A stretch of 64,000 nt of DNA from Anaerolineales bacterium. GTDB taxonomy: Bacteria; Chloroflexota; Anaerolineae; JAAEKA01. Numbering within the stretch: position 1 is the stretch's first letter; the number at the start of each line of letters is the position of its first letter. The notes under the pieces were generated by a model. That model made no database searches. It was not told the origin of the DNA and saw only the letters and a list, made by a program, of their open reading frames with translations. The DNA is taken from positions 832,789-896,788 of the forward strand of contig JACKBI010000001.1 of NCBI GenBank assembly GCA_020634615.1, in the 5' to 3' direction. Below, in pieces: positions 20,654 through 29,013 of this stretch. The position numbers were made by a program, and so were the translations under genes.

Positions 20654-21778
20654 ATGCAGATTCTCGCAGTTGACGTCGGCACCGGAACGCAGGACATTCT
20701 CCTGTTCGACAGCACGCGCACGCCGGAAAACTGTCTCAAGCTCGTGATGCCGTCCCCCACGATGTTGGTTGCCAGCGCAATCCGGCGGGCTACCGGAGCG
20801 GGCAACTCGCTGCTGCTGACCGGCGTGACCATGGGCGGCGGACCCAGCAGTTGGGCCACCGAGGACCATCACCGTGCTGGGTTGCCAATCTACGCGACGG
20901 CCGACGCCGCGCGCAGCTTCAACGATGACCTGGACGCGGTGCGGCGCGATCTCGGCATCGAGATCATCAGCGACGACGAGGCCGCGCGGCTGGCCAGCCA
21001 GGCGGATATCACCACCGTCGAACTGCGCGACTTCAGCTTTGCGGCCATCAGTCAAGCTTTCCATGCTTTCGGTCTTGACCTGCGCCCAGACGCGGTCATG
21101 GTGGCCGTCTTCGATCATGGCAACGCTCCACCCGATGTAAGTGACCGCCAGTTCCGCCTGGACTATCTGGCCGACCGGTTGCGCAGTGAGACCCGTCTCA
21201 GCACATTCGCATTTCCCGCCCATCAGACTCCCACAATCATGACCCGGCTGCAGGCTGTGGTGGATTCGGCCAGCGACGTGACTGCTCCGCTGCTGGTGAT
21301 GGATACCGCACCGGCCGCAGTGCTGGGCGCGCTGTGCGATCCGGCCGTTGCGGCACAGCCGGACGCGATGATCGTCAACGTCGGCAACTTCCACTGCCTC
21401 GCGTTCCAGTATCGCCACGGCCAGTTCATGCGGCTGTTCGAGCACCACACCGGTCTGCTGACCGCTGCGGAACTCGAAATCTGGCTGAGGCAGCTTGCCA
21501 GCGGCGAGATCACGCATCAGGAAGTCTTCGCCGAGCACGGCCACGGCGCGCTGGTGCTCGATCGGACACCTGTTCCGCCGCAGTTTGTCGCCGTCACCGG
21601 TCCGCGACGCGCCATGTTGGCTGCGAGCACGCTGCCCACCTATTTCGCCGTACCCTACGGCGACCAGATGCTGGCCGGCTGCTGGGGCATGATCCGCGCC
21701 GCGGCTGACCACTTGCCTGACCAGCGCGACGAGATACTGGCAGCGCTGGCTGGCGACGAAGCCAAGCCACTGTGGTAG
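20654..21778 (+). CDS. DUF1786 family protein (ASKHA-like)
   Basis: A 374-aa protein opening MQILAVDVGTGTQDILLFDS, the phosphate-1 loop of the acetate kinase/Hsp70/actin fold, with later VNVGNFHCLAFQ and VAVTGPRRAML-type strands. DUF1786 proteins were once labelled as pyruvate formate-lyase activating-like, but they lack the radical-SAM CxxxCxxC and no activity is proven. The length and N-terminus fit the family. It is the first gene after the extended -10 promoter and is followed after 98 bases by a flavin reductase. Confidence 0.8.
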   Translation: MQILAVDVGTGTQDILLFDSTRTPENCLKLVMPSPTMLVASAIRRATGAGNSLLLTGVTMGGGPSSWATEDHHRAGLPIYATADAARSFNDDLDAVRRDLGIEIISDDEAARLASQADITTVELRDFSFAAISQAFHAFGLDLRPDAVMVAVFDHGNAPPDVSDRQFRLDYLADRLRSETRLSTFAFPAHQTPTIMTRLQAVVDSASDVTAPLLVMDTAPAAVLGALCDPAVAAQPDAMIVNVGNFHCLAFQYRHGQFMRLFEHHTGLLTAAELEIWLRQLASGEITHQEVFAEHGHGALVLDRTPVPPQFVAVTGPRRAMLAASTLPTYFAVPYGDQMLAGCWGMIRAAADHLPDQRDEILAALAGDEAKPLW

Positions 21779-21876
21779 CCGGTTGGCACATTGCAGATCA
21801 CGTATCGAACTGCGACATCCTCCCGATCCGCGGTTCTGATCCACCGATAACACCATTACCCCGGACGTCCCGATCT

Positions 21877-22374
21877 ATGCAAGAACACGAGAAGACCGCA
21901 CGCATTCGCCAGGCAATTCGCACGTTTCAGTATGGCCTGTGCGTCCTGACGTGTGGCGCAGATGAGCAGGCGCGTGCAGCGTCAGTCACCTGGGTAACCC
22001 AGGTGAGTATGCGACCGCGACGGGTTGCGGTCGCCATCCGGCGCGAAAGCCACATCTACGCGGCGCTGCGTGAGACCGGCATGTTCGCCCTGAACGTGGT
22101 CGGAGAGGGCGACAAAGGGCTGGCCAGCGCATTTTTCAGGTACGTCGAACCGACCGGCAACGCGTTCAGGGACTACCCTTTTGAAGTTGGCCAGTATAGC
22201 GGAGCGCCGCTGCTGCTGGATGCAGTTGCGTGGCTGGAGTGTCGGGTGGTGGAAGAAGCCAACGAAGGCGGCGACCACGGCCTGTTCATCGCCGATGTAC
22301 TGGCCGGCGATGTGCGCCATCCGGATGTTCGTTCGATGAATCTGGCCGCCACCGGCTGGTCATACGGTGGATAG
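21877..22374 (+). CDS. Flavin reductase-like FMN-binding protein
   Basis: A 165-aa split-barrel protein of the flavin reductase-like family: RQAIRTFQYGLCVLTCGADE, ASVTWVTQVSMRPRRVAVAI and IYAALRETGMFALNVVGEGD are in family order. Members bind FMN and use NAD(P)H or act as electron partners for other proteins. I chose ATG 21877, because the upstream in-frame part is low-complexity and does not match the family. It sits at the head of a set of redox genes that ends with F420 synthesis. Confidence 0.85.
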   Translation: MQEHEKTARIRQAIRTFQYGLCVLTCGADEQARAASVTWVTQVSMRPRRVAVAIRRESHIYAALRETGMFALNVVGEGDKGLASAFFRYVEPTGNAFRDYPFEVGQYSGAPLLLDAVAWLECRVVEEANEGGDHGLFIADVLAGDVRHPDVRSMNLAATGWSYGG

Positions 22375-22388
22375 AGCGAGGCAATACT

Positions 22389-23495
22389 ATGTTGAGCAAG
22401 CTGGCAGGACCGTTTCAGGTCAAGGAATATTTTCACTGGATTTCCAACGCGTTGGATTTCGGCAGCGATCTTTTCGAGGATATGTCTTTTCTTCGTACCA
22501 TGCAGCGAACGCTCCTGCCGCTGCCCTGGCGTGGCGAGTGGCAGCCGCCGCTGGAGAAATTGCTGCCGCCGAAACGCCCGTTCCGGGTCGAGTCGCTGGC
22601 CGGCAAGAAGATCGGCATCGTCGCGACCGGCGGCAGCGGCGCGATGATCTCGACGCTGGGCGTCATCCGTGCGTGCGAAGAGGCTGGTCTCGAGATCGCC
22701 GCCATCTCAGCATGTTCCGGTTCCGTGCTGTTTCTGGCGCCGATCGCAGCCGGCCTGTCGGCCGAGGAGACCATCGACTTCGTGTTCGACTGGCACAGCG
22801 AGGACTACATTGACCCGCGCTGGAGCGAGCTGCTCAAGATCCCGCTGCACCTTGGCAAAGGATTCACAGGCGTCCTGGACATGGAAATCATCGAGCGCCT
22901 CTACCACGAGCGGCTCGGTGGGGTGCTGCTGGGCGATCTGCCGATCCCCTTCTACGCCAACATCTGGGACGTGGATCACAACAACATTGTCCACATGGGC
23001 ACGCGCTCGACGCCCGACATTCGCCTGGCGCGGCTGGTGCGTGCCGCGGTTTCATTGCCGATCTACGCGCGTCCGCTGGAAATGGACGGCACCCTGTACG
23101 GCGACGGCGGAGTCATCAACATCTTCCCCGCCGAGCCGCTGGTAGATCTGCATCCCGAGATCGACTTCTTCATCGGGATCAACTGCTTCTACCCGGAGAA
23201 CTTCGAAGGGGAGGACCTGAGTGGATGGGATCGACTGACATTCAGCCCAATCCGTGTCAGCCCGCAGCCGCGGCATGGCCAGCATCTGGAGTTGGCACGC
23301 ATGAATCTGAGGCTTATCGAAGATCGCTGTCTGATGCTGCATCCCGTCGCCTACCAGGACATCAAAGGGATCAAATTTTACGAGCAGTTCGCCGACCGCA
23401 GCCGCTGGCCAGAGTTTGTCATCCGCGGCTACTACAACGCGCGCCGCAATCTGGCGTTGATGGACCGGCAGAAGGTGAGCAAGACGACCCCATGA
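22389..23495 (+). CDS. Patatin-like phospholipase family protein
   Basis: A 368-aa protein. Patatins are Ser-Asp dyad lipid acyl hydrolases. The oxyanion loop GIVATGGSGAMISTLGVIRA and the Asp motif YGDGGVINIFP (Asp239) are clear. The nucleophile elbow reads SACSGS with Ser110, where both glycines of the usual GxSxG are replaced. About 75 N-terminal residues precede the catalytic core. It starts 14 bases after the flavin reductase and its stop overlaps the next ATG. Whether the altered elbow is active is unknown. Confidence 0.88.
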   Translation: MLSKLAGPFQVKEYFHWISNALDFGSDLFEDMSFLRTMQRTLLPLPWRGEWQPPLEKLLPPKRPFRVESLAGKKIGIVATGGSGAMISTLGVIRACEEAGLEIAAISACSGSVLFLAPIAAGLSAEETIDFVFDWHSEDYIDPRWSELLKIPLHLGKGFTGVLDMEIIERLYHERLGGVLLGDLPIPFYANIWDVDHNNIVHMGTRSTPDIRLARLVRAAVSLPIYARPLEMDGTLYGDGGVINIFPAEPLVDLHPEIDFFIGINCFYPENFEGEDLSGWDRLTFSPIRVSPQPRHGQHLELARMNLRLIEDRCLMLHPVAYQDIKGIKFYEQFADRSRWPEFVIRGYYNARRNLALMDRQKVSKTTP

Positions 23496-24694
23496 CCTCC
23501 TCCTTTGACCCAGCCTTGGCGGTTGCCGCTCAGGAGATGATGGGCCAGCTTGTGGCGTGGCGACGTGATCTGCACCGTCACCCGGAACTGGCGTTTCAGG
23601 AACATCGCACCGCGGGACTGGTGGCCGGCTCGCTGGCCCAGCTTGGCCTGGAAGTGCAGACGGGCGTCGGGCAGACCGGCGTGGTGGGCATTCTGGAAGG
23701 CGCGCGGCCCGGACCGACAGTGCTGCTGCGCTTTGACATGGACGCACTGCCGATCAACGAGGAAACCGGCCTGACGTACAAGTCGGAAGTTGCCGGCAAG
23801 ATGCATGCCTGCGGGCACGATGCGCACACTGCCATCGGGTTGGGTGTTGCCACGTTGCTGGCCAGCCGGCAGGACGATTTGCCGGGGCGGGTCAAGTTTA
23901 TGTTCCAGCCCGCGGAAGAAATCGCCGGCGGCGCGCGTGCGATGATCGCCGACGGCGTCCTGGAAACTCCCGTACCCGATGCTGCTTTCGGCCTGCACGT
24001 CTGGAGCATGACTGCGGTCGGGCAGGCAGTTGTCAAGGGCGGCCCGCTGTGGGCGTCGGCTGACAAGTTCGATGTCGAGATCACCGGGCGGGGCGCGCAC
24101 GGGGCGCTGCCGCACCAGGGCGTGGATGCGATTGTGGTCGCAGCCCATGCGATTACCCAGTTGCAGACCGTGGTCAGTCGCAGCATCGATCCACTGGAGC
24201 CGGCCGTGCTGTCCATCGGCGAGATCAGCGGCGGCAGCGCGTTCAACGTGATCGCCGAACGGGTTATGTTCAGCGGCACGCTGCGCACCTTCGATCAGGC
24301 CGTGCGTGAACTGATCATCCAGCGAATGCACAAAGTCTTTGGCGGCGTCTGCGCGGCATTCGGCGCGAGCTACGCGCTGGACATCTCGTTCCACGCGCCG
24401 CCGCTGGTCAACGATCCAGACGCGGCCGAACACGTGCGACGGATTGCGGCAGAGATACTTGGCGCCGACGCTGTGGCGGACGGACCGATGTTGACAGTCG
24501 CCGAGGATATGGCGGAGATACTGAATCGCGTGCCTGGTTGTTTCTTTGTACTGGGCGCCATGCCTGACCGCAACGGACTGCCTGCCGAGCCACACCACAG
24601 CCCGCGCTTTGAAATCGATGAGCAGGTGATGCCGTTGGGTGTGGCGATTCTGGCTGGCGTGGCAGAGGAGTATTTGCGCCGCCGGAGATGGTGA
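23492..24694 (+). CDS. M20 family amidohydrolase (N-acyl amino acid hydrolase type)
   Basis: A 400-aa zinc-dependent peptidase of subfamily M20D, which removes acyl groups from amino acids. WRRDLHRHPELAFQEHRTA opens the domain. LRFDMDALPINEETGL, MHACGHDAHTAIGLGVA (metal-binding Cys and His) and MFQPAEEIAGGARAMI (catalytic and metal Glu) follow. The dimerisation insert has FDVEITGRGAHGALPHQGVD. The C-terminal metal His lies in AEPHHSPRFEID. The ATG overlaps the patatin stop (ATGA), so the two are coupled. The substrate is unknown. Confidence 0.95.
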   Translation: MTSSFDPALAVAAQEMMGQLVAWRRDLHRHPELAFQEHRTAGLVAGSLAQLGLEVQTGVGQTGVVGILEGARPGPTVLLRFDMDALPINEETGLTYKSEVAGKMHACGHDAHTAIGLGVATLLASRQDDLPGRVKFMFQPAEEIAGGARAMIADGVLETPVPDAAFGLHVWSMTAVGQAVVKGGPLWASADKFDVEITGRGAHGALPHQGVDAIVVAAHAITQLQTVVSRSIDPLEPAVLSIGEISGGSAFNVIAERVMFSGTLRTFDQAVRELIIQRMHKVFGGVCAAFGASYALDISFHAPPLVNDPDAAEHVRRIAAEILGADAVADGPMLTVAEDMAEILNRVPGCFFVLGAMPDRNGLPAEPHHSPRFEIDEQVMPLGVAILAGVAEEYLRRRRW

Positions 24695-25536
24695 TGGATC
24701 TGGATTTCCTGGCCCATTTGCCCGCGCAGCGTGATCTGCTGGAGCGTGTGCTGGCCTGTTACACGGCAGATGAGCGCGTGTTGGGATTGATGCTGTATGG
24801 TTCGCTGGCGCAAGGTGAGGGCGATGAGTTTTCGGACATTGACCTCAACGTCGTAACGGACCCGCCCCATCACGCTGACCTGCTGGCTGAGGCGCCGGTG
24901 ACCGCCGGCAGCTTTGGACGGTTACTGTACAATTTCCGCGGCGCCAGCGACGAACCAACCCAGTTCTACGCCTACTTTGACAACCACGTGAAGCTGGATC
25001 TGGATTTCATCCTGCCGGGCCAGCTAAATGTGTACATCGAACGGCGCAGCCACAGGGTGTTCAAGGACGTAACCGGCGAGCTGGGTCAAGCGGTTGAACA
25101 ATCGGAGCGGCTGCCAGAGCGTTTCGTCCCTGATCCCGCAGATCTGGCAGCGTTGGATGCGATGTTCTGGATCCGCGGTACCGATGCTGCCACCAAAACT
25201 GCGCGCGGCGAGCTATGGCGTGCACATGCGGTTGTGGAGTACCTGCGTAAAGAGACGCTGGCCAGCCTGGCAGCTTGTCTCGACGGTCTGCGTCCGACCG
25301 GCTACCGCCGCATAGAGACGCGGGTGTCGCCTGAATGGTTGAGGGGCTGGGAGGCAACGGTCGCACAGCCAACGCGCGAAAGCCTGCTTGCCGCCCTGGC
25401 TGCGCTGATCGATTGCTATTCGCGGTTGCGCGATGCGCTGGCTGAGCAGATCGACACGTCGTTTGACCTTACCAGCGAAGACCTGCTGCGACGTCGCCTG
25501 AGAGACTTGGGTGTACCGCTGGCGCTGCCAGCCTGA
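24694..25536 (+). CDS. Nucleotidyltransferase-fold protein (aminoglycoside adenylyltransferase-like)
   Basis: A 280-aa protein. LGLMLYGSLAQGEGDEFSDIDLNVV is the polymerase-beta-type GSx(10)DxD motif, and FDNHVKLDLDFILP supplies the third carboxylate, as in aminoglycoside 6-adenylyltransferases and related two-domain enzymes. The C-terminal half is helical. It could modify a small molecule or a protein; resistance is not shown. The ATG at 24694 overlaps the previous stop (TGATG), with GGAG six bases from the codon. An ATG two codons earlier is possible. Confidence 0.82.
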   Translation: MDLDFLAHLPAQRDLLERVLACYTADERVLGLMLYGSLAQGEGDEFSDIDLNVVTDPPHHADLLAEAPVTAGSFGRLLYNFRGASDEPTQFYAYFDNHVKLDLDFILPGQLNVYIERRSHRVFKDVTGELGQAVEQSERLPERFVPDPADLAALDAMFWIRGTDAATKTARGELWRAHAVVEYLRKETLASLAACLDGLRPTGYRRIETRVSPEWLRGWEATVAQPTRESLLAALAALIDCYSRLRDALAEQIDTSFDLTSEDLLRRRLRDLGVPLALPA

Positions 25537-25549
25537 ATGGACTCCTGCC

Positions 25550-26056
25550 ATGGCTGACCTACCAACCGTACCCACAGAAGAAAACAAACAGATACTGATT
25601 GAACGCCTGGGCGACGCGCGCAATGTGCTGTTGAGCGTTGTGCGCGACCTGTCTGCCGAGCAGCGACTGGTTCCAATTTTAGACGAGGGCTGGTCGGCGC
25701 GCGACATCATTGGCCATATTGCCAGTTGGGAAGACCGGCTGCTTACCCTGGCGCAGATGTTGATCAACCGCGAGGAACAGAAGATCGAATGGCTCGACGG
25801 TCAGGCCGGTGTCGATGCATGGAATCGCAAGGAATATCTGCGCAAGCGCAACTGGACCTGGGAAGAGACGATCCGCAGCCTTGCGCTGATTCGCGAGGAG
25901 CTGCTGTGGAATATGGGCTGGGCGACACCGGAGGACCTATTCGTGCTGCACGACGCCGCCGGTGCGACTGTTTCTGCTGCGGACATGATGGAAGAAGTCA
26001 TCACACACGACATGGAACACACTGCGCAACTGCTGGCCTGGTTGGAGCAGCCATGA
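25550..26056 (+). CDS. DinB/ClbS-type four-helix protein
   Basis: A 168-aa protein of the DinB superfamily. WSARDIIGHIASWEDRLL carries the first His, and MEEVITHDMEHTAQLLAWLE carries a paired HDxxH, the expected metal triad positions. Function is unknown; relatives include thiol S-transferases and the ClbS cyclopropane hydrolase. The start 25550 lies 13 bases after the previous gene, and the stop overlaps the next ATG, so it is embedded in the operon. Confidence 0.8.
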   Translation: MADLPTVPTEENKQILIERLGDARNVLLSVVRDLSAEQRLVPILDEGWSARDIIGHIASWEDRLLTLAQMLINREEQKIEWLDGQAGVDAWNRKEYLRKRNWTWEETIRSLALIREELLWNMGWATPEDLFVLHDAAGATVSAADMMEEVITHDMEHTAQLLAWLEQP

Positions 26057-26355
26057 GCTACTTTGACCCGCCAGAAGAGCCGGTGGCCGCTCCGGTCACT
26101 CACATCGTGCCTGACCGCGAATTCACCGAGATGGAGCTTCGCCAGTACAACGGTGAGCGCGGCCGCCGGGCCTACATTGCCTACGACGGCGTCGTTTATG
26201 ACGTGACCGATGCGCCCAACTGGCGCGGCGGTATGCACCGTGACTTGCACTACTCCGGTCTGGACCTGACTCGCTCGCTGCGCAAAGCGCCGCACAGCGA
26301 GTCCGTATTCCAGCGGGTGCCGCCTGTCGGACGGCTGATCAGTGACGATCGTTGA
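26053..26355 (+). CDS. Cytochrome b5-like heme/steroid-binding domain protein
   Basis: A 100-aa soluble domain. FTEMELRQYNGERGRRAYIA and YDGVVYDVTDAPNWRGGMHR follow the bacterial cytochrome b5-like pattern in which a Leu-x-x-Tyr-Asn-Gly start leads to a YDVT strand and a GG-x-H heme loop, and a second His lies in KAPHSESVF. It lacks a membrane anchor. It overlaps the previous gene by four bases. A small electron-carrier or steroid/heme-binding role is inference, but it suits the redox content of the operon. Confidence 0.83.
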   Translation: MSYFDPPEEPVAAPVTHIVPDREFTEMELRQYNGERGRRAYIAYDGVVYDVTDAPNWRGGMHRDLHYSGLDLTRSLRKAPHSESVFQRVPPVGRLISDDR

Positions 26356-26388
26356 GCGACCTGCCTCACCCCGCGAAGGAGGAACGCC

Positions 26389-27450
26389 ATGCTAATCACC
26401 AACGTTGAAGTGATCCCGGTTGAATTGACCCTCAGCGTGCCCTACCGCGTGCTCTATGAAGAAAAGGTCGAGCGGGCCTGCATCGTCTTCGTCAGGATCG
26501 ACCTGCAAGACGGCCGCTCAGCCTGGGGCTGCGCCGCGTTCGATCCCGCGCTGACGGGCGAGACACGCGAAAGCGTGACGCGCGCCTGCCGCCGTTGCGC
26601 CGAACGAGCCCGCGACCTGAACCCGTTGAACACTGAGTACGCGCTGGCTGAGCTGGCCAAATTGACGGCCGGCACGCCATCCGCGCAATGCGCGTTCGAC
26701 ATCGCCTTCCACGATCTGTTGGGGCTGGCAGCCGGCCTGCCGTTGCACCGGCTGATGGGCGGATACCGCTATCGCATTCGCACTTCCGTGGCCGTCGGTC
26801 TGGGAAACGTGGCTGAAACCGTCGAACTGGCACAGATGCGCGCGAAACAAGGGTTTCGCATCCTCAAGATCAAGGGCGGTCAGGACCCCGAAGAGGACGT
26901 GCGACGCGTGCGTGCTGTCTGCGACGCGCTGCCCGAACTGACGATCCGCCTGGATGCCGACCAGGGTTACAGCGTTCGTCAGGCGCTGGACGTGGCGCGC
27001 GCGCTGCGCGACAAAATCGAGATGCTTGAACAGCCGACACCGGCGCGCGACCTGGATGCCCTGCGCCAGGTGTCTGTGCTGAGCCGGGTGCCGATCCTGG
27101 CCAGCCAGAGCGTCCTGGGGCCAGAGTCGGCACTGGAGATCGTTTCGCAACGGGCAGCCGGTGGAATCAGCATCAAGCTGACAACCTGCGGCGGCCTGTT
27201 GCAAGCGCGCCAGATCGACGCCATTGCGCGCGCCGGCCGGCTGGCCACTATGGTTGGCTGTCTCAACGAACCGGCGCTGCTGATCGCGGCCGGGCTGGCT
27301 TTTGCCCTGAGCAGCGCCAATGTGCAGTATGGCGACCTCGACGGCCACTTCGATCTGGTGGATGACCCGACGACTGCCGGCTTCCGCTTCGAAGAGGGCT
27401 GGCTGATTGCCAGCGATGTGCCGGGCCTGGGCTGCCGCGTCGAACTATAG
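26389..27450 (+). CDS. Enolase-superfamily (MR/MLE, dipeptide-epimerase-like) protein with altered metal site
   Basis: A 353-aa protein of the muconate lactonising / dipeptide epimerase group. It has the N-terminal capping domain and a barrel with ILKIKGGQ (KxK base), LDADQGYS (metal ligand Asp189), MLEQPTP (Glu214) and KLTTCGGLLQA (second catalytic Lys). The third metal ligand is normally Asp in an ADES motif; here the aligned residues read ASQS (Ser239-Gln240), so a metal ligand and its neighbour are lost. The reaction is therefore uncertain. It sits 33 bases after the b5-like gene and 14 before cofD. Confidence 0.85.
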   Translation: MLITNVEVIPVELTLSVPYRVLYEEKVERACIVFVRIDLQDGRSAWGCAAFDPALTGETRESVTRACRRCAERARDLNPLNTEYALAELAKLTAGTPSAQCAFDIAFHDLLGLAAGLPLHRLMGGYRYRIRTSVAVGLGNVAETVELAQMRAKQGFRILKIKGGQDPEEDVRRVRAVCDALPELTIRLDADQGYSVRQALDVARALRDKIEMLEQPTPARDLDALRQVSVLSRVPILASQSVLGPESALEIVSQRAAGGISIKLTTCGGLLQARQIDAIARAGRLATMVGCLNEPALLIAAGLAFALSSANVQYGDLDGHFDLVDDPTTAGFRFEEGWLIASDVPGLGCRVEL

Positions 27451-27464
27451 AATCCACGTTCACC

Positions 27465-28454
27465 TTGACTACGAACAACTCAATTCCTAATGATGGACCG
27501 GTCGTTGCTCTGGCTGGCGGAGTCGGCGGCGCGAAGCTGGCCTACGGGCTGTATCAACTTCTGGGCGACCGGCTCACGGTGGTCGTCAACACCGGCGACG
27601 ATTTCGAGCACTGGGGGTTGACGATCTGCCCCGATCTGGACACGGTCACGTACAACCTGGCCGGGATCAATAATCTGGAGCAAGGCTGGGGGCTGGCCGA
27701 CGAGAGTTACCGCGCGCTGGAGCAAGTTACACGCTACGGCGGCGAGAGCTGGTTCCGCCTGGGCGACCGCGACCTCGGCACGCATCTGGTGCGCACTCAG
27801 ACTCTTAAATCTGGCGCCACACTGACCGAGGTCACATTTAGGCTAAAAACAGAGGTAGGTATCCGAGCCAGTATCCTGCCGATGTCCGATCAACCGGTGC
27901 GCACGCTGGTCCATACAGACGAGGGCGTACTCGCGTTTCAGGACTACTTCGTGCGCCGGCGCTGCGAACCGCGGCTGATCCGGCTGGAATTCGCCGGAAT
28001 CGGCGCAGCGCGCCCCTCGCCGGCGGTCATGAGCGCACTGAACGACGCAGCCGCAGTGGTCCTCTGCCCCAGCAACCCGTATCTCAGCCTTGATCCGATC
28101 CTGCACCTGCCCGGCATGGCCGACAAGCTGCGCGGCCTCCATGCTCCGGTCGTCGCCGTTTCACCCATCGTCGGTGGACTGGCTCTGAAGGGACCGGCCG
28201 CCAAGATCATGGCCGAACTGGGCGTGGAGGTGTCACCGGTGGCCGTCGCGCGCCATCTGACTGGACAGATCCGCCTCGACGGCTTCGTGCTGGATCAGAC
28301 TGACGCCGCCAGCGCCTCCGACGTGGCCGCACTGCAGGGTGTGACCCCGCTGGTGACCGACACGATCATGGGCGATCATGCCAGCAAGATGCGGCTGGCG
28401 CAGAACGTGCTGCAATTCGCCGCAGCGCTGGCGCAGACGACAGCAGCAGCTTGA
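27465..28454 (+). CDS. cofD: 2-phospho-L-lactate (or PEP-derived) transferase CofD
   Basis: A 329-aa protein that joins the activated phospholactate-type moiety to the deazaflavin Fo in F420 synthesis. VVALAGGVGGAKLAYGL and VVVNTGDDFEHWGLTICPDL are CofD signatures, with CPSNPYLSLDPIL and VSPIVGGLALKGPAAKIM later. Start is a TTG at 27465; no in-frame ATG or GTG is close enough to keep the first strand. It is followed by an unknown gene and the guanylyltransferase fusion. fbiB/cofE and the Fo synthase are not in the window. Confidence 0.95.
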   Translation: MTTNNSIPNDGPVVALAGGVGGAKLAYGLYQLLGDRLTVVVNTGDDFEHWGLTICPDLDTVTYNLAGINNLEQGWGLADESYRALEQVTRYGGESWFRLGDRDLGTHLVRTQTLKSGATLTEVTFRLKTEVGIRASILPMSDQPVRTLVHTDEGVLAFQDYFVRRRCEPRLIRLEFAGIGAARPSPAVMSALNDAAAVVLCPSNPYLSLDPILHLPGMADKLRGLHAPVVAVSPIVGGLALKGPAAKIMAELGVEVSPVAVARHLTGQIRLDGFVLDQTDAASASDVAALQGVTPLVTDTIMGDHASKMRLAQNVLQFAAALAQTTAAA

Positions 28455-28464
28455 GGATCAGCCA

Positions 28465-29013
28465 ATGCCATCGTTCTCCATACAGGAAGACTATCCGTCG
28501 ATCAACGCTGCCGCCAACATATTTCTGGGCAAATTGCCGGGCAAGCACATTGAGACTGACATCGCCGGTGCGGCCAGCGTTGCCGGTCTGATGTTACTGC
28601 GCGCCGCCGGCGTCGATCTCTCGTCGCTGGAGCCGGGAAGCACGGTGCTGGTCGATTGGGTAAACGATTCCGGCATCGAGCTGAGCAACTTCATGGTGCA
28701 AGTGGCTGCGAACACGGGTCTGGACCCACGCACCGGGTGGACAGAGCCGGTGCCTGCGGACCATCAGCCGCAGATGAGCGTCCTGGAGCTGACACGCGCG
28801 CTGGAAACGCACTTTTTGGCCGCTTGCGAGGAAGCAGCAAGCCTGCCTGAGTGGAAACCGTACATCGCTGCCCTGGCAGCCATGAAGATTGTCTCAGCCG
28901 GCGCCACATCGAAGTTCCTTGATCCCGAGATTGGGAAGGCGTTGGCCATGACTTATGTGGTGGCCGGCAGCAAGACCGTGCCCTGGCCGGTTCTCAGCGG
29001 CGTTTCAGCGTGA
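28465..29013 (+). CDS. Unknown protein between cofD and cofC
   Basis: A 182-aa soluble protein with GAGG eleven bases before ATG 28465, ten bases after cofD and overlapping cofC by four bases. Predicted content is mixed helix and strand: SINAAANIFLGKLPGKHIET, VAGLMLLRAAGVDLSSLEPG, STVLVDWVNDSG and LEWKPYIAAL-type helices at the end. It has no Cys cluster, no Walker motif and no signal peptide. I do not recognise the family. Its place inside an F420 gene pair suggests a role in F420 synthesis or use. Confidence 0.8.
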   Translation: MPSFSIQEDYPSINAAANIFLGKLPGKHIETDIAGAASVAGLMLLRAAGVDLSSLEPGSTVLVDWVNDSGIELSNFMVQVAANTGLDPRTGWTEPVPADHQPQMSVLELTRALETHFLAACEEAASLPEWKPYIAALAAMKIVSAGATSKFLDPEIGKALAMTYVVAGSKTVPWPVLSGVSA

